64,000 bases of DNA from the NCBI RefSeq assembly GCF_018860165.1, contig NZ_JAHKNG010000012.1, positions 1 to 64,000 of the forward strand. The letters are read 5' to 3'. The position numbers were made by a program, and so were the translations under genes. Below the pieces are notes generated by a model. That model saw only the letters and a list, made by a program, of their open reading frames with translations. It was not told the DNA's origin and did no database searches. Origin of the DNA: Paracoccus marinaquae. GTDB lineage: Bacteria > Pseudomonadota > Alphaproteobacteria > Rhodobacterales > Rhodobacteraceae. Positions 32,909 to 41,607 of the stretch are shown piece after piece (position 1 is the stretch's first letter; every line of letters begins with the position of its first letter).

Positions 32909-33933
32909 CGACGAAGCCCCTGCTTGATGTGCGCGACCTGCGCGTGACCTTCCAAATCCGGCGCGAGGGCGACCTGCCCTGGACCCCGCCGCGACAGCTG
33001 CATGCGGTTGGCGGCGTCGATTTCACCCTCAACCCCGGCGAGACGCTGGGGGTGGTGGGCGAATCCGGCTGCGGGAAATCGACGCTGGCGCGCGCGCTGA
33101 TCGGCCTTGTTCCGGCGACTGGCCAGGCCGAATGGATCGACGGCCGCGACCTGCTGGCCCTGACCCCGCGGCAGATGATGAAATACCGCGCCGATATCCA
33201 GATGGTGTTTCAGGACCCGCTGGCCAGCCTGAACCCGCGCATGACCGTCGGCCAGATCATCGCCGAGCCGCTGACCACGCATCATCCGGGCCTTGGCCGC
33301 GCCGAGGTGAAGGATCGCGTCAAGGCGATGATGCAGAAGGTCGGGCTGCTGCCGAACCAGATCAACCGCTATCCGCATGAATTCAGCGGCGGCCAGTGTC
33401 AGCGCATCGGCATCGCCCGCGCCCTGATCGTCGAGCCGAAGCTGATCATCTGCGACGAACCCGTTTCGGCGCTGGATGTCTCGATCCAGGCGCAGGTCAT
33501 CAACCTGCTGATCCGGTTGCAGCGCGAACTGGGTCTGGCGCTGGTCTTCATCGCGCATGATCTGTCGGTGGTGAAGCATATCAGCGACCGGGTGATGGTG
33601 CTGTATCTGGGCAAGGTGATGGAGATCGCATCCTCGGACGATCTTTATGCCGCGCCCCAGCACCCCTATACGCAGGCGCTGCTGTCGGCGGTGCCGGTGC
33701 CCGATCCCGATTTCGACGTGGCGGAAAGCGTGGTGCCGCTGGCCGGCGACCTGCCTTCACCGCTGGCGCCGCCCTCCGGCTGCGTGTTCCGCACCCGCTG
33801 CCCGCGCGCGCAACCCGCCTGCGCCGAGCAGGTGCCGGCGCTGATGGGCGAGGATCACCTGACCGCCTGCCATTTCCCCGGCCCGCTGACCGAGGAAGAG
33901 ATCACCCGCGCGAGGCAAACCGAGGCAGCCTGA
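32905..33933 (+). CDS. oppF: Oligopeptide ABC ATPase OppF
   Basis: The second ATPase of the transporter, 342 residues. Walker A is GESGCGKST, the signature FSGGQCQRIG (usual form FSGGQRQR, so Cys replaces Arg), Walker B LIICDEPVSALD, and the H-loop IAHDLS. The C-terminal domain has the Cys cluster CVFRTRCPRAQPAC. The start ATG overlaps the oppD stop (ATGA). It is the last gene of the operon. No clear terminator was found before the tRNA, about 100 bases on. Confidence 0.93.
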   Translation: MTTKPLLDVRDLRVTFQIRREGDLPWTPPRQLHAVGGVDFTLNPGETLGVVGESGCGKSTLARALIGLVPATGQAEWIDGRDLLALTPRQMMKYRADIQMVFQDPLASLNPRMTVGQIIAEPLTTHHPGLGRAEVKDRVKAMMQKVGLLPNQINRYPHEFSGGQCQRIGIARALIVEPKLIICDEPVSALDVSIQAQVINLLIRLQRELGLALVFIAHDLSVVKHISDRVMVLYLGKVMEIASSDDLYAAPQHPYTQALLSAVPVPDPDFDVAESVVPLAGDLPSPLAPPSGCVFRTRCPRAQPACAEQVPALMGEDHLTACHFPGPLTEEEITRARQTEAA

Positions 33934-34036
33934 TGCCGCCTGCCCCGGTTGTGCGGCCGGTCAATGGCCGAAATCCTTTCGCCGGCCAGACCTGAATCTG
34001 GCCGCAGAACCGTCTGCAATCTCGTGAATGCGAGGC

Positions 34037-34120
34037 TGGTACCCGAGGTCGGACTCGAACCGACATGCCTTGCGGCGGCGGATTTTGAATCCGCTGCGTC
34101 TACCATTCCGCCACTCGGGC
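34037..34120 (-). tRNA. tRNA-Leu (anticodon CAA)
   Basis: The minus strand from 34120 to 34037 folds as an 84-base class II tRNA. It has the acceptor stem GCCCGAG with CTCGGGT, anticodon stem GCGGA/TCCGC around loop TTCAAAA giving anticodon CAA (reads UUG), a short variable arm (GCCGCAAGGCA region), the T-arm loop TTCGAGT and encoded CCA. It lies between oppF and lipA. No integrase or flanking attachment-site repeat is seen, so it does not mark an island. Confidence 0.95.
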
Positions 34121-34180
34121 CTCACAGCATCGGGTAAGCCGCCCGGCGTCGATTTGCAAGGGGGCGCCGAGGAGGGCCGG

Positions 34181-35140
34181 TCAGGCTCGCCCCAGCTTCT
34201 CCAGCCGTGCCGCGCGCAGCCGCGCGAAATCGTCGCCCGCATGATAGGAGGACCGGGTCAGCGGCGTCGCCGAGACCATCAGGAAGCCCTTGCCGAAGGC
34301 CGCCTTCTCGTAGCTGGCGAATTCCTCGGGCGTCACGAAGCGGTCGACCCGGTGATGCTTGGGCGTCGGCTGCAGGTACTGGCCGATGGTCATGAAGTCG
34401 ATATCGGCGGCGCGCATGTCATCCATGACCTGCAGCACGCCCTGACGATCCTCGCCCAGCCCGACCATGATGCCGGATTTGGTGAACATCGCCGGGTCCA
34501 GTTCCTTCACCCGCTGCAAGAGCCGCAGCGAGTGGAAATAGCGCGCGCCCGGACGGACCGACGGATAGAGGCCGGGCACGGTTTCCAGATTGTGGTTGAA
34601 CACGTCGGGCCGGGCCTCGACCACGCATTCCAGCGCGCCCGGTTTCGACTTCAAGAAATCCGGCGTCAGCACCTCGATCGTGGATTGCGGCGAGCGGTGG
34701 CGGATCGCGCGAATCGTCTGGGCGAAATGCTCGGCCCCGCCATCGTCCAGATCGTCGCGGTCGACGCTGGTGATGACGACATGGTTCAGCCCCAGCTTCT
34801 GGACGGCATGGGCGACGCGGCCCGGCTCGAACACGTCCAGCGCATTGGGCTTGCCGGTGATGACATTGCAGAAGGAACAGCCGCGGGTGCAGATCTCGCC
34901 CATGATCATCATGGTGGCGTGGCCCTGGCTCCAGCATTCGCCGACATTGGGGCAGCCGGCCTCTTCGCAGACCGTGGACAGCCGGTTCTCGCGCAGGATG
35001 TCGCGCGTCTGCTTGTATCCCTCCGATGTCGGCGCCTTGACGCGAATCCAGTCGGGCTTCCTTGGCTGCGCCTGATCGGCCCGGTGGGCCTTTTCCGGGT
35101 GGCGCAGGCGCGGTGGCTGCGGAGGTGTCATCTCGGTCAT
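34181..35140 (-). CDS. lipA: Lipoyl synthase
   Basis: LipA inserts two sulfurs into protein-bound octanoate to form the lipoyl cofactor of 2-oxoacid dehydrogenases. The 319-residue radical-SAM enzyme has the auxiliary cluster motif C58-x4-C63-x5-C69 ([12 protein letters not shown]), the SAM cluster C84-x3-C88-x2-C91 (CTRGCSFC), and the C-terminal serine region [10 protein letters not shown] that ligates the auxiliary cluster. lipB is not adjacent. The gene is divergent from the peroxiredoxin gene with a 150-base gap. Confidence 0.97.
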   Translation of the reverse strand: MTEMTPPQPPRLRHPEKAHRADQAQPRKPDWIRVKAPTSEGYKQTRDILRENRLSTVCEEAGCPNVGECWSQGHATMMIMGEICTRGCSFCNVITGKPNALDVFEPGRVAHAVQKLGLNHVVITSVDRDDLDDGGAEHFAQTIRAIRHRSPQSTIEVLTPDFLKSKPGALECVVEARPDVFNHNLETVPGLYPSVRPGARYFHSLRLLQRVKELDPAMFTKSGIMVGLGEDRQGVLQVMDDMRAADIDFMTIGQYLQPTPKHHRVDRFVTPEEFASYEKAAFGKGFLMVSATPLTRSSYHAGDDFARLRAARLEKLGRA

Positions 35141-35290
35141 GTCCGATCCATCGATGGGTTTGTCCCTAATTAATCCGAAAGCGGGCCTTGATCAACGCTG
35201 CGTAACATGCTGCATGCACATGCCCCCTGCTGCACCGCAGCGAGGGCCAGGACGACGGGGAGGAAAACCGCAGATGAAAGGACGAGCAAG

Positions 35291-35839
<549 letters not shown>

Positions 35840-35866
35840 ACCCGAGCCGAGCCGATACGAATGAAC

Positions 35867-35892
35867 GGGCCGCCCTCGGGCGGCCCTTGTCG
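35867..35892 (+). terminator. Terminator after peroxiredoxin
   Basis: GGGCCGCCC (35867-35875) pairs with GGGCGGCCC (35878-35886), followed by TTGTCGTT. It lies in the 63-base space between the convergent peroxiredoxin and oxyR genes and could serve both. Confidence 0.7.
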
Positions 35893-35902
35893 TTCCGGCC
35901 GA

Positions 35903-36814
35903 TCAGGTGGCGGTCAGCCGCCGCCCGGCCTCGCGCAGCGTTTCGGCCAGTTCCTCGAACCAGCCATCGGCCGCCGTCGAGGCGCGGCGCATCAGCAGGA
36001 CCTGCCGCGCCGGCTGAGGATCGGGAAAGCGCATCGCCGCCAGCCCCGGCGCCGCCGCCGTCTCCTGGGCGCGGGCGATCTCGGGCAGGAAGGTCAGCCC
36101 CATGCCCTGTGCCGCCAGCCGGCACAGCGTCGTCAGCGAGGCCGCCCCCAGATCCAGCCGGCTGCCACGGCGGCTGAGCCCGCAGACCTCCAGAGCCTGA
36201 TCGCCCAGGCAATGCCCCTCGTCCAGCAGCAGCAGCTGCGCCGGATCCAGCGCCTGCGGCCGCAGCGTCTCGGCGCGACCGGCAAACTGGGCAATGCGCC
36301 CCTCGCTGCCAGCCAAGAGGAACTGATCGGTGAACAGCGGCACCGCCACCATGCGCGCGTCATCGGGCGGCGTGGCCACCACCGCGGCATCAAGACGGCC
36401 GCCCTCCAGTTCCTCCAGCAGCCGGTCGGTCTGCGCCTCGCGCAGATGCATGTCGCGGCCGATATCGCGCGCGCGCAGGACCGGCAGCACTTCGGGCAGC
36501 AGGTAGGGGGCGACGGTCGGGATCATGCCCAGCATCAGCCGCCCGCCCTGCCCCGGCTGGCGCAGCCCCTGTTCCAGCCCGGCCATCGCCGCCATGACCT
36601 GACGCGCCTGCTCGGCCAGGGCCCGGCCGCGCGGGGTCAGCACGATGCCCGCGGGCGTGCGTTCGACCAGGCGGGCGCCGGCTTCCTCTTCCAGGGCGCG
36701 GATCTGCATCGACAGGGCCGGCTGGGTCACATGGATGGTTTCGGCCGCGCGCGTGAAATGTCCCTGCTCGGCAAGGGCAAGAAAATAGCGCAACTGGCGC
36801 AGCGAGATATTCAT
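35903..36814 (-). CDS. oxyR: OxyR, peroxide-sensing LysR regulator
   Basis: This 303-residue LysR-type regulator has an N-terminal winged helix (LRQLRYFLALAEQGHFTRAA) and a substrate domain with the redox pair Cys202 and Cys211 in DEGHCLGDQALEVC. That matches the Cys199/Cys208 spacing of E. coli OxyR, where the two form a disulfide on oxidation by hydrogen peroxide. The ATG at 36812-36814 is chosen; upstream residues lack family character. Its convergent partner is a peroxiredoxin. katA or katG is not in the window. Confidence 0.9.
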   Translation of the reverse strand: MNISLRQLRYFLALAEQGHFTRAAETIHVTQPALSMQIRALEEEAGARLVERTPAGIVLTPRGRALAEQARQVMAAMAGLEQGLRQPGQGGRLMLGMIPTVAPYLLPEVLPVLRARDIGRDMHLREAQTDRLLEELEGGRLDAAVVATPPDDARMVAVPLFTDQFLLAGSEGRIAQFAGRAETLRPQALDPAQLLLLDEGHCLGDQALEVCGLSRRGSRLDLGAASLTTLCRLAAQGMGLTFLPEIARAQETAAAPGLAAMRFPDPQPARQVLLMRRASTAADGWFEELAETLREAGRRLTAT

Positions 36815-36961
36815 AAGGGCGCCTGATCGAAACCACGAAACATCCGGATAGGCCATTATCGCCGCCGAAGCCCCGAGATCAATGCGAAGGACGACTGCCG
36901 GGCATGGAAACGCCTGCCGCAGCACCGGGTCGCGGCAGGCGCTGCATGGTGGACGGCCCGT

Positions 36962-38101
36962 CTATCCGATCAGCGGAGAACCGCCGCCGTAGGTTTCCAG
37001 ATAGTGACGCTCAAGCCGCATCAGGGCCAGACGCAGGACGATCTTGCCCGAGCGCGCCGACCAGCCCAGCCGACGCTCGGTCATCTCGATCCCCTCGAGG
37101 AAGCAGCAGACCCGCAGGACCAGATCGCCCATGCCGGGGCCCAGTTCGCGCAGGGCGGTGCCAACCCGGTCGCGGGCGGATTCCGAGCCGCCGCGATGGC
37201 CGCCACCGCCACGCGAAATATCGACGCCCGCGGTCATGAACCGATCCCAGTTCTGGGTCGTCCTTGGCCCTATCTGGGCCAGTTCGAAATCCTCGCGCAG
37301 CCTTTCGCCCGCGGCCACCATGCCGGGCGTCAGGAAGGGCTGACCGTTCCCGTCGCGCCGCCGCGCCAGCATCAGAAGCGGGCTTTCGGCGATGTTCACG
37401 CGGGCCGAACGGCGCTTTCCATCCTCGGGATCCTCGATCACCCTGAACCGCCAGATCCGGTGCCGGTCGGCGTGATCAAATGCGGCGGGCGCCTCGGCCA
37501 TGCCACCGGCTGCGGCGACCGCGACGGGACGGGCATCGCTGAAATCGCCCGGCCGTGGCACCCCGGCCCGCCGCCGCTGCGCCCCCATCAGACCGCGCAG
37601 GGCCTCGCGCCCGGCCGGCGCGATCCCATAACGCTGGATCCGCCCGCCCCGACCGATCTGGACCACCCAGCCCCGAAGCGCCATCGTCTCGGCCAATGTC
37701 CGGTCGAGAATGGCGGTGCGGATGTCGTCACGGGTGACGATGGCCTTGTCCATGCCCTCGGCCGAGGCCATCACCGCGCCCGGTTCGGCCAGCCGCCGCA
37801 GGATGCGCGCAGCCGCGCGGTCGTCGATGCCGGGGCCGGCATCCGCACTGCCCGACAGCGCGCCATCCACCAGCGGATCGTCGCGCCGCGCCTCGAAACG
37901 CCGGATGCGGCGCAGGATCGTCGAGGCATGGCAGCCGGCCTCGCGGGCCAAGGCACGAATGGTCTCTCCGTCCTCGACATGGCGAAGATACAGCCGGGCG
38001 TCTTCCGGCAGGTCCGCCCTTGCGACCGTCGGCACAGGACTCCCTGATCGGTGGTCCGCGCCGTCCGCCCCGATAGCGAAATCACCGGTCAATATGGTCA
38101 T
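36962..38101 (-). CDS. DUF6456 helix-turn-helix protein
   Basis: This 379-residue protein matches the DUF6456 family found mainly in Rhodobacteraceae and relatives. Residues 35-70 look like a resolvase-type helix-turn-helix (EDGETIRALAREAGCHASTILRRIRRFE), and the C-terminal half (about 230-375) is the DUF6456 domain with IAESPLLMLARRRD and AGERLREDFELAQ. Function is unknown; DNA binding is inferred from the HTH. It is divergent from a DUF6477 gene, with a consensus DnaA box between them. The ATG is at 38099-38101. Confidence 0.82.
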   Translation of the reverse strand: MTILTGDFAIGADGADHRSGSPVPTVARADLPEDARLYLRHVEDGETIRALAREAGCHASTILRRIRRFEARRDDPLVDGALSGSADAGPGIDDRAAARILRRLAEPGAVMASAEGMDKAIVTRDDIRTAILDRTLAETMALRGWVVQIGRGGRIQRYGIAPAGREALRGLMGAQRRRAGVPRPGDFSDARPVAVAAAGGMAEAPAAFDHADRHRIWRFRVIEDPEDGKRRSARVNIAESPLLMLARRRDGNGQPFLTPGMVAAGERLREDFELAQIGPRTTQNWDRFMTAGVDISRGGGGHRGGSESARDRVGTALRELGPGMGDLVLRVCCFLEGIEMTERRLGWSARSGKIVLRLALMRLERHYLETYGGGSPLIG

Positions 38102-38163
38102 GTCAGGTCCCTTGTCGTCCTCGGGCAGTCCGGCAGAAAACTACCCTGGGTTGGTTTTCGCCC

Positions 38164-38172
38164 TGTGGATAA
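38164..38172 (-). promoter_or_regulatory. Consensus DnaA box
   Basis: TGTGGATAA is the complement of the consensus DnaA box TTATCCACA. It is enclosed by the inverted repeat CCCTGT (38161-38166) and ACAGGG (38172-38177). It sits 60 bases upstream of the DUF6456 gene, within the 217-base divergent space shared with DUF6477. A single box suggests regulation rather than an origin. Confidence 0.6.
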
Positions 38173-38318
38173 CAGGGCAATTTCTGCACATAGGGACAAC
38201 ATTCGCTAACAAACCCTAAAGAATCCCTGTCTCTCCGCGCGCTGCAATCGGGCCATCGGCAACACCCGTTAAGGTTGTGTGAAGCTGCCAGCATCGACAG
38301 CCAAGAGGACCGACTGCC

Positions 38319-38708
38319 ATGACCGCGATACCCAATGTGATCGTCTTCCGCTCTCGCCCGCCGCGGACCGGCCTGCGCCGCCCGGGCGCGCTGATCCGCG
38401 CCGCCCGCGAGGGGCAGGCCGGCTGGAGACGCGAGCGCGACCTGCCGCGGCTGCTGCGCGCCGAGCGCTGCCCGGCGCCGGGGGTCGTGCTGCCGCGCCT
38501 GCGCGCCGAAGAGGCGATCGTGAACGAGGCCCGGATCGAGCGCGCAGCCGATTACGACATTCGCCGCCATGTCCTGCTGATGATCGCGATCCTGGCCGAG
38601 ATGCGCGCGGCGGTGGCGATGGCACCGCAGCCGGCGGCCACCCGCCCGGGTCGGGCTTCAAGCGCGCGGATCAGCGCCCCCGGAACAGCGATCCCAGCAC
38701 ACCCCTGA
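38319..38708 (+). CDS. DUF6477 family protein
   Basis: This 129-residue protein fits the small Rhodobacteraceae family DUF6477. The core is LRRPGALIRAAREGQAGWRRERDL near residues 21-45, then EEAIVNEARIERAADYDIRRHVLLMIAILAEMR (about 66-100). It is Arg-rich and helical, with no signal peptide or membrane segment. The last 25 residues look unstructured and overlap the convergent ATPase gene by 38 bases. Function is unknown. AGAGGA precedes the ATG. Confidence 0.75.
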   Translation: MTAIPNVIVFRSRPPRTGLRRPGALIRAAREGQAGWRRERDLPRLLRAERCPAPGVVLPRLRAEEAIVNEARIERAADYDIRRHVLLMIAILAEMRAAVAMAPQPAATRPGRASSARISAPGTAIPAHP

Positions 38709-40251
38709 CCAGCGCCTGCCCCGACTTCGTGCCCAGCTGCCGGGCGAGGCTCTTGCCGAAGGTTTCGACAACGCTGTCGCTGCGCGACGACCGGCCCCCC
38801 GACCTGCTGCGGGGTGCCGCCTCGGCCCGCGGCTGATAGCGCCGCGCCTGGCGGTATTCATCGCGGCTCATGTCGAACAGCGCCTCGTCGGCATCGGCCT
38901 GCTTTTCGGCTTCGGCGCTGGCACGGGCCGCTTCTTCCGCGCGGCGCGCAAGAAGCTCATGCGCCGATTCCCGTTCCAGCCGGGTGTTGTATTTCGCCGC
39001 CATCGGCGAGGCATTCATGGTCTCGCTGCGCTCGGCCGGGCTGACCGGGCCAAGGCGGCTGAGGGGCGGCCGGATCAGCGTGCGCTGCGCGATTCCGGGC
39101 ACACCCTTGGCCTCGAGCAGCGAGGTGACCGCCTCGCCGGTGCCGACGCCCTGGATCGCCTCGGCGATGTCGAAATCCGGGTTCGGGCGATAATTCTCGG
39201 CCGCCAGCCGCAGCGCCTTCTGGTCCTTGGCGGTGAAGGCGCGCAGCGCGTGCTGAACCCGGTTGCCAAGCTGGCCAAGAATATCCTCGGGAATATCGGC
39301 CGGGTTCTGGCTGATGAACCAGACGCTGACCCCTTTCGAGCGGATCAGCCGTGCCACCTGTTCCACCTTGTCGATCAGCGCCTTGGGGGCGTCGTCGAAC
39401 AGCAGATGCGATTCGTCGAAGAAGAAGGCGATGCGCGGCCGGTCGGGATCGCCCACCTCGGGCAGCTGCTCGAACAGCTCGGACAAGAGCCACAGCAGGA
39501 AGGTGGCGTAAAGCCGGGGCGAGTTCATCAGCCGGTCGGCGGCCAGAATGTTCACCATGCCCTTGCCCGATACGTCCTGCCGCATCATGTCCGACAGTTC
39601 CAGCGCGGGCTCGCCGAACAGGTGATCGCCGCCCTGATTTTCCAGCACCAGCAACGCGCGCTGGATCGCGCCGACGCTGGCGGTGCTGACATTGCCGTAT
39701 TGCAGCGGCAGATCGGTGGCATTCTGGCCGACCCAGACCAGCAGCGCCTGCAGATCCTTCAGATCCAGCAATGCCAGCCCCTGCTCGTCGGCGACGCGGA
39801 AGGCGATGTTCATCACCCCCTCCTGTGCGTCGGTCAGGTCCAGCAGGCGCGACAGCAGCAGCGGCCCCATCTCGGCCGGGGTGGTGCGGACCGGGTGGCC
39901 CTGTTCGCCCCAGACATCCCAGAAGGTGACCGGGAAGGGCTGATAGTCCAGGTCGATCCCGATCTGCTCGGCGCGTTTCTGGAAGGGAGCGTGCAGCTTG
40001 GCCTCGGGCGATCCGCCGCGCGACAAGCCGGCCAAGTCGCCCTTCACATCCGACAGGACCACCGGCACCCCCGCCAGCGACAGGCTTTCGGCAAGGGTCT
40101 GCAGCGTCACCGTCTTGCCGGTCCCGGTCGCCCCGGCGATCATCCCGTGCCGGTTGGCGTACTTCAGCAGCAGGGACTGCGGCTCGGCGCGGTCGCTGCC
40201 GCCGCCTCCCACGAAGATGGTGCCCGCCCCGTCATCCAGCACTTTCGCCAT
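38671..40251 (-). CDS. HerA-like / DUF853 ATPase
   Basis: This 526-residue protein belongs to the DUF853 group of HerA/FtsK-type P-loop ATPases. Walker A is GATGTGKT (40-47) and Walker B IAFFFDESHLLFDD. The first 60 residues include the family start GTIFVGGGG. Relatives are soluble, hexameric and poorly characterised, with presumed DNA- or protein-translocating activity. The C-terminal 120 residues are charged and probably coiled, ending in an Arg/Ser-rich segment. No NurA nuclease partner is next to it, so end-resection is not supported. Confidence 0.85.
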   Translation of the reverse strand: MAKVLDDGAGTIFVGGGGSDRAEPQSLLLKYANRHGMIAGATGTGKTVTLQTLAESLSLAGVPVVLSDVKGDLAGLSRGGSPEAKLHAPFQKRAEQIGIDLDYQPFPVTFWDVWGEQGHPVRTTPAEMGPLLLSRLLDLTDAQEGVMNIAFRVADEQGLALLDLKDLQALLVWVGQNATDLPLQYGNVSTASVGAIQRALLVLENQGGDHLFGEPALELSDMMRQDVSGKGMVNILAADRLMNSPRLYATFLLWLLSELFEQLPEVGDPDRPRIAFFFDESHLLFDDAPKALIDKVEQVARLIRSKGVSVWFISQNPADIPEDILGQLGNRVQHALRAFTAKDQKALRLAAENYRPNPDFDIAEAIQGVGTGEAVTSLLEAKGVPGIAQRTLIRPPLSRLGPVSPAERSETMNASPMAAKYNTRLERESAHELLARRAEEAARASAEAEKQADADEALFDMSRDEYRQARRYQPRAEAAPRSRSGGRSSRSDSVVETFGKSLARQLGTKSGQALVRGVLGSLFRGR

Positions 40252-40329
40252 GTTCACCGCCCCTGATCGCGTTGTTTCCGTTGCCTGCATCGCCTTGCGC
40301 GCGCTGCGACAATACAAACTTAACCGGTT

Positions 40330-40421
40330 TCTGCCAGTATTCGAATCATCCGGGGTCATTGCCGTGGGTCCGGATCTTCCTCCCTGTTGGACTGCCGCGC
40401 CCTCGGGCGCGGCTTTTTTTG
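40330..40421 (+). ncRNA. Candidate sRNA ending in a strong terminator
   Basis: A canonical plus-strand terminator (GCCGCGCCC 40394-40402, GGGCGCGGC 40405-40413, then TTTTTTT) has no plus-strand protein gene in front of it: the neighbouring ATPase gene runs the other way and starts at 40251. Just before the stem is CTTCCTCCC (about 40376-40384), an anti-Shine-Dalgarno-like single-stranded motif reminiscent of alphaproteobacterial CCUCC-motif sRNAs. The 5' end is unknown; the left coordinate is a guess, and no convincing promoter was found. Confidence 0.45.
40394..40420 (+). terminator. Strong orphan intrinsic terminator
   Basis: A perfect 9-bp stem, GCCGCGCCC with GGGCGCGGC, and loop TC is followed by seven T on the plus strand. 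No plus-strand coding gene ends here. Confidence 0.9.
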
Positions 40422-40430
40422 TGATCGAAC

Positions 40431-40475
40431 ACAGTTGATTGAACTGTTGACGGATCACGACAGCGCGACTAGCGT
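40431..40475 (+). promoter_or_regulatory. Operator-like palindrome with promoter-like boxes
   Basis: ACAGTT (40431-40436) and AACTGT (40442-40447) form a perfect inverted repeat around GATTG. Its last base overlaps TTGACG (40447-40452), which is 17 bases from TAGCGT (40470-40475). The -35 is good and the -10 weak. Together they look like a repressor-controlled promoter. Confidence 0.4.
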
Positions 40476-40481
40476 GCGGCC

Positions 40482-40562
40482 AATGATGACCGGCCAGTCC
40501 GGCAGGGAGACAACGCCTCAGGCGTTCGGGGTCGTAGCGGAAGCTGCGGCCCCTATTGTTTC
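40482..40562 (+). ncRNA. Candidate second sRNA with GNRA-capped hairpin
   Basis: Downstream of the promoter-like boxes lie an inverted repeat AACGCCT/AGGCGTT (40512-40526) and then an 11-bp hairpin (40528-40553) capped by the GNRA tetraloop GGAA, followed by TATTGTTTC. A transcript of about 80 bases starting near 40482 would contain both. It could instead be leader structure of the IalB-family gene 230 bases on. Confidence 0.35.
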
Positions 40563-40787
40563 ACCCGCCCGGAGCCGGGACCAGCCCGACATTCGTCGCA
40601 ACCCTGCGCCCGCGACGGGCCAGTCAAGGATCGGCAGCGCGGGCCAGTCCGGCAAGTCCGGAATTCCCCACCGCCCCCGGACCCGAGGGGTCAAGCCTTG
40701 GTGAAGCCGCGTGCGCGGTTGCTGCCTGACAAAAGCTTTCAGACATGCTAGGCGGCGGCAAAGCATCGAGCAAAAGGGAAGACATAC

Positions 40788-41528
40788 ATGCCGATCACAT
40801 CCTCGCGGGCGCTGCTGGCGGCGCTGGCCCTTGTCGCTGTCCCGGCCTTTGCCCAGGACAGCGCGCCATCCGCAGAGGCGGAAGCCCCCGCGGCAGAGGC
40901 CACCGATGCCGCGACGACCGAGGCTCCTTCCGCCGAGGCCACCGCGACCGAAGCAGAGGCGCAAGCGGCCGAGACCGCACCCGCAGCCGGGGAGCCTGCC
41001 ACTGCCGCCGAGGCGCCCGCCTCCGACGAACCGCAAGTCGGCAGCTATTACATCAAGTCGACCCAGAAGGACTGGACCCTGCGCTGCATCAAGGCCGGCG
41101 AAGGCAAGGATCCCTGTGAACTGTATCAGCTGATGAAGGATGCGAACGGAAATTCCGTGGCCGAAATGACGCTGATCCCGCTGAACAGCGGCCAGGTTGC
41201 CGCCGGCGCCACGCTGATCGCGCCGCTTGAAACCGATCTGGTCGAGGGCCTGAGCCTTGCGATCGACAGTGGCAAGGCCAGCGGCTATCCGTTCAGCTTC
41301 TGCGCCCCCATCGGCTGCATCTCGCGGATGGGCTTTACCGCGGCCGAGATCGGCGCCCTGAAGAACGGCGGCAAGGTGACCGTGAGCCTGCTGCCCTTCG
41401 GCGCGGATCCGAAGGACCCGGTGAAACTGACGCTGTCGCTGGCCGGCTTTACCGCGGCCTATGACGAGTTGACGGCCTATGCCGCCGCCGCCGCGCCGGC
41501 TGCCGCCGAGGCCCCGGCCGGCGAATAG
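40788..41528 (+). CDS. Invasion-associated locus B (IalB) family protein
   Basis: This 246-residue exported protein has a signal peptide ending VAVPAFAQ (about residue 22), a low-complexity linker of Ala, Glu, Thr and Pro (about 24-80), and an IalB domain (about 83-215) with WTLRCIKAGEGKDPCELYQ, FSFCAPIGCISRMGF and conserved Cys pairs. IalB proteins are periplasmic or outer-membrane; the name comes from Bartonella, but most members are in non-pathogens and their role is unclear. The last residues are again Ala/Pro-rich. Confidence 0.88.
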   Translation: MPITSSRALLAALALVAVPAFAQDSAPSAEAEAPAAEATDAATTEAPSAEATATEAEAQAAETAPAAGEPATAAEAPASDEPQVGSYYIKSTQKDWTLRCIKAGEGKDPCELYQLMKDANGNSVAEMTLIPLNSGQVAAGATLIAPLETDLVEGLSLAIDSGKASGYPFSFCAPIGCISRMGFTAAEIGALKNGGKVTVSLLPFGADPKDPVKLTLSLAGFTAAYDELTAYAAAAAPAAAEAPAGE

Positions 41529-41554
41529 GCCCGCGCCAAACACTGCCTGAACAG

Positions 41555-41594
41555 GAACCGCGCCCAATTCTGATCGGGCGCGGTTCTTTCGTTC
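41555..41594 (+). terminator. Intrinsic terminator after IalB-family gene
   Basis: GAACCGCGCCC (41555-41565) pairs with GGGCGCGGTTC (41576-41586), followed by TTTCGTTCT. It separates the gene from the convergent fabF-type gene. Confidence 0.85.
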
Positions 41595-41607
41595 TGCCGG
41601 GCCGCGG

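Larger units (their letters stand above)
40252..40787. other. 536-bp gene-free stretch with RNA structures
   Basis: No protein gene is supported. The stretch holds an intrinsic terminator at 40394-40420, an operator-like inverted repeat at 40431-40447, a promoter-like pair at 40447-40475, a hairpin at 40528-40553, and a 13-base direct repeat GGCCAGTCCGGCA at 40492-40504 and 40642-40654. It ends with the leader of the IalB-family gene. Confidence 0.6.

Noticed and set aside
34037..34120. tRNA-Leu as an integration site for a mobile element
   Set aside because: No integrase, no direct repeat of the tRNA 3' end and only housekeeping genes (oppF, lipA) on both sides.
38164..38172. DnaA box as a replication origin
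   Set aside because: Only one consensus box, no AT-rich unwinding region, and no dnaA, parAB, gidA or hemE nearby.
38671..40251. HerA-like ATPase as part of an antiphage defence system
   Set aside because: No partner nuclease, SIR2, DUF4297 or toxin gene adjoins it. It fits the chromosomal DUF853 family with housekeeping neighbours.
40387..40704. Plus-strand 105-codon frame in the gene-free stretch
   Set aside because: It begins within the intrinsic terminator, has no ribosome site, and its translation lacks any pattern.
40788..41528. IalB-family protein as a virulence factor
   Set aside because: The family is widespread in free-living alphaproteobacteria and nothing else in the window suggests pathogenicity.
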